Positions 61,987 through 64,000 of a DNA stretch of 64,000 nt are shown piece by piece (the stretch's first letter is position 1; each line of letters starts with the position of its first letter). The position numbers were made by a program, and so were the translations under genes. Where the stretch lies: positions 1-64,000 of the forward strand of contig CALXSJ010000017.1 in the NCBI GenBank assembly GCA_944391115.1, in the 5' to 3' direction. The notes beneath the pieces were generated by a model, which had not been told where the DNA came from, did no database searches, and saw only the letters and a program-made list of their open reading frames with translations. Origin of the DNA: an uncultured Victivallales bacterium. GTDB taxonomy: Bacteria; Verrucomicrobiota; Lentisphaeria; Victivallales; UBA1829.

Positions 61987-63330
61987 TCAGATCGCCATTT
62001 TGATCCGTTCGATGGCACGTTTGGCGAGAATAAAATCCCGTTCCTTCTGCTTCTGGGTGATCTGGAGTTCTTTGACCTTGCGGGCAAGGATATTCGATTC
62101 ATCCCATGCGATCCGCAGTTTCAGGCGGAAGGATTCGACGGCGGAGTTGAGCTCCTCCATCGGATTGGCTTCATTTTCCTGTTTCAATGCAGTCGTCTGC
62201 ACAGATGGGGACACAACTTTCATTTCCTTGGTTTCCATTTTGGGTTCCTCCGTTTGGGTTTGAATAGGTTTGGGTTCCTGAGCTTTCGGCTGATACAAAG
62301 GCAGCGTGACATAGCGTCCCGTGCCTCCGGTTGCAAGGATCGGATAATGACCATCTCCAGACTCAATTTTCGTATACCCCTCCGACAACATGCGGAGAAG
62401 CATTTTCCGATTGAGCTTAAGGGAGAAATCGCTCCAGTCACCCGTGAAATCAGCGGCAATGCTGGTTTGCATTTCACCTGCGAGAATGTTCAGACACCCC
62501 GGATCCTCGCTCTGATACAACTCCACGGGATTGTGCGGCTCCTGCGCTGGCACATTCCTGAGAAAGACCGCGAGCTGTTCCCCGCGCTCCGGCAGAAACG
62601 ACACCGAGCGAACCAGAGAGTTTGGATGCGGGATGATCTGTCTCCAGTTCGGATAATCTCCCTTCAGACCATACGCCAGCCAGATCCAGTGTTCCGTTTC
62701 CACGCGGCACACTTTCCCTGCGCGGCTGTTCCATGTGAAGAGGCTTCCGCCTTCCTTCGTCCGTGTCTGCAGCAGGGCGATCGGAAGCGGGATCGTGAAA
62801 TCATCCACATTCAGCGGAAGCGGGATATGTAATAGCTCCCTGCCGTTCGTCGCCGTAATCCCTTCGCGGGAAAGATTGATCCCCCGCATGATGGCACGCG
62901 CCTCCTCCCGGTCTACAAGCGGAGCCACCTTTGCCAGGAAAAAGAGGAACTCTTTCGGAAGCTCGCTGTATGCTTCCTGTTCCCCCTTGCAGATGATCGG
63001 CCACTCGACGCTTTGCTCGTGCAAGAGGGTTGTCTCTCCGACGCGCAGAATCCCTTCTCCGTATTCAAGTTCCAGCGTCTTATTCCGGCAGGAGCGAAGC
63101 GCCATCCGGAACTCCTCGAAGGGGACAATGCAGTGGAAAGCTTCTTCCGACGGAGACTCCATCCGGAACGTGATCTGTTCCAATGGCGTGCAGGTGGAAA
63201 AACGGATTTCCTTTTCTGTCGCCTCAATTTTCAAGGACCGGAACTGAGGAAGCGACGCCGTCCGGCTGACCAGTTTTCCGAGCGCAATCAACGCCCGTTC
63301 CAATTCATTTTTGTTGAGTTCAAGTTTCAT
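61987..63330 (-). CDS. DnaN-like DNA polymerase sliding clamp homologue with C-terminal extension
   Basis: A 447-residue protein. The start MKLELNKNELERALIALGKL, followed by SLPQFRSLKIEATEKEIRF, has the look of the first domain of bacterial beta clamps. Residues ~120-370 read as further clamp domains (PLVDREEARAIMRGINLSREGITATNGREL, DYPNWRQIIP). About 75 extra residues at the end are Gln/Glu/Lys-rich and coiled-coil-like (KVKELQITQKQKERDFILAKR), which ordinary DnaN (~370 residues) lacks. The start overlaps the preceding stop (ATGA) and has AAGGAG upstream. It is much diverged from chromosomal DnaN, so clamp function is likely but unproven. Confidence 0.7.
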   Translation of the reverse strand: MKLELNKNELERALIALGKLVSRTASLPQFRSLKIEATEKEIRFSTCTPLEQITFRMESPSEEAFHCIVPFEEFRMALRSCRNKTLELEYGEGILRVGETTLLHEQSVEWPIICKGEQEAYSELPKEFLFFLAKVAPLVDREEARAIMRGINLSREGITATNGRELLHIPLPLNVDDFTIPLPIALLQTRTKEGGSLFTWNSRAGKVCRVETEHWIWLAYGLKGDYPNWRQIIPHPNSLVRSVSFLPERGEQLAVFLRNVPAQEPHNPVELYQSEDPGCLNILAGEMQTSIAADFTGDWSDFSLKLNRKMLLRMLSEGYTKIESGDGHYPILATGGTGRYVTLPLYQPKAQEPKPIQTQTEEPKMETKEMKVVSPSVQTTALKQENEANPMEELNSAVESFRLKLRIAWDESNILARKVKELQITQKQKERDFILAKRAIERIKMAI

Positions 63331-63701
63331 TTTTCAGTGTCTCCTTTTTTGTGACAATTGCTGTATTTTTTGTGAATTTTGCGTGCGATCCATCCCAGGC
63401 CCAGAAACGCGAGGCTCCAGAGGACAAAACGAAGCGGCAGAGTCAGACCGCTTAAGAGCGCGAAGAAGCCTTCGGGGTTCTTTTCTGCGGCTTCACGCAC
63501 GCCATTCTGCACCCCGTCGGCAACCTTGTATGCTCCGACGACAGTGCCGAGTGCAACACCGCCTGCCGCAATCTGTTTCCAGGAGGGCGGACGAATGCGT
63601 TCGATTTTTCGCGGGAGATGCCGGAACAGTCGAGGCGCCATCGGACGAGCCTCACAGACGAAACCCAGCAGAAGCAGAGCAGCCAAAAGGAAGTGTTTCA
63701 T
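63327..63701 (-). CDS. Small exported membrane protein of the element
   Basis: A 124-residue protein. A signal peptide or first membrane segment (MKHFLLAALLLLGFVCEA) is followed by a basic stretch (RLFRHLPRKIERIRPP) and two Gly/Ala- or Leu-rich hydrophobic segments (about residues 45-65 and 85-108). The basic end is cytoplasmic. It overlaps both neighbours by ATGA, so it is coupled to the clamp gene. I do not recognise the family; many phage-like elements carry small membrane proteins here. Confidence 0.55.
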   Translation of the reverse strand: MKHFLLAALLLLGFVCEARPMAPRLFRHLPRKIERIRPPSWKQIAAGGVALGTVVGAYKVADGVQNGVREAAEKNPEGFFALLSGLTLPLRFVLWSLAFLGLGWIARKIHKKYSNCHKKGDTEK

Positions 63702-64000
63702 GGCAAAACGCTCCTTCTGCACGCTTCATGAAAGGCCTGCAAGCTCTGCTCCAACTCCGCCGTGAGAATGGGCGGAAGCTGTGTGCGTGCCCGCTTCAGG
63801 TCGATCAGACTCCATGCCGTCCCTCCGACAGCCATCACAACACCGACGGCATCCCCGAATGGAAAAGGACCGTCCGCCAGAGCTGAGGCCGCGCCAGCGC
63901 CCCATGAGAGGGCCAATTTCCTGACGGCTGCGCCCGCAACTCGGGCGACGGCATGCAGCGTCGTCCTCAGAAAGACGAGCTCAAGTCCCAGTCCGCTGAC
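63698..64000 (-). CDS. Hydrophobic protein of the element (incomplete at window edge)
   Basis: The open frame continues without a stop to the end of the window, so at least 100 codons are present and the start is outside. The visible part has Gly/Ala-rich hydrophobic stretches (GAGAASALADGPFPFGDAVG, VVMAVGGTAWSLI) and a charged C-terminus (KRARTQLPPILTAELEQSLQ). It overlaps the next gene by ATGA. It is probably a membrane protein; no family is recognised. A TTG at 63916 is an internal codon rather than a start, because the frame stays open further up. Confidence 0.5.
   Translation of the reverse strand, partial: VSGLGLELVFLRTTLHAVARVAGAAVRKLALSWGAGAASALADGPFPFGDAVGVVMAVGGTAWSLIDLKRARTQLPPILTAELEQSLQAFHEACRRSVLP

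Overview
The window looks like chromosome of an anaerobic, probably gut-dwelling member of the Lentisphaerae (Victivallis-like, PVC superphylum). Four things suggest this. (1) There are three separate single-gene pseudopilins with the FTL(I/V)ELLVV(I/V)AIIAIL leader, each placed next to signal-peptide glycan-degradation genes. (2) DUF4838-type proteins and LamG/DUF4091 proteins are abundant. (3) Lysine synthesis uses LL-diaminopimelate aminotransferase. (4) The redox complex is of the HydB/HydC type with an NfnB-like subunit. The taxonomic call is inference from gene content, not from a marker-gene comparison.

Layout. 1-525: a truncated copy of a dispersed structured repeat and a small membrane protein. 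659-5797: an AraC regulator, two GH39-like glycosidases and a DMT transporter. 5976-9901 (minus): a shortened division/wall cluster mraZ-rsmH-ftsL-ftsI with a clear MraZ-type operator. 10436-11791: a GH4 alpha-galactosidase with a bidirectional terminator. 11908-20473 (minus): AraC, pseudopilin, then a duplicated two-gene module (sugar-binding-like protein plus DUF4838 protein). 20658-26996 (plus): nucleoside hydrolase, LamG protein, pseudopilin, LamG-DUF4091 protein and a CBM9-like protein. 27427-32455: a large DUF4838-CBM9 protein, a divergent AraC regulator and a third pseudopilin.

33178-54922 is mostly housekeeping: tRNA-Met, queD, pdxA, aroE, glgP, a deoxyribosyltransferase-like gene, a lytic transglycosylase, an MFS transporter beside a decayed esterase, an alpha/beta hydrolase, a lipid cytidylyltransferase/kinase-like gene, rph, the SRP RNA gene, accD, comF, dapL and der. 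It ends in a three-gene minus-strand operon (NuoE-like, HydB-like NuoF, and a 2Fe-2S/NfnB-like/ferredoxin fusion). That operon resembles an electron-bifurcating transhydrogenase of the Sporomusa (Stn) type.

55195-56676 holds decayed regulators (GntR/LacI and AraC remnants) and another copy of the repeat. A tRNA-Arg(ACG) at 56783-56859 marks what is probably the edge of an integrated element that runs off the right end. The element carries an SF3 helicase, a DUF932 protein, a Cas4/RecB-like PD-(D/E)XK nuclease, a sliding-clamp homologue with a long C-terminal extension, and small membrane proteins. Its non-coding parts are unusually structured: a candidate ncRNA with an 8+8 bp H-type pseudoknot before a terminator (59482-59700), a row of four hairpins behind the clamp gene (61899-61977), and an AT-rich dyad around a consensus -10 box (61760-61814). 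No integrase is visible in the window.

The signals I consider most likely to be new are the dispersed hairpin-rich repeat family (copies at 1-74, 27287-27435, 44825-44960, 56520-56676 and a fragment inside the element), the pseudoknot RNA candidate, and the recurring AraC + lone pseudopilin + exported glycan enzyme arrangement.
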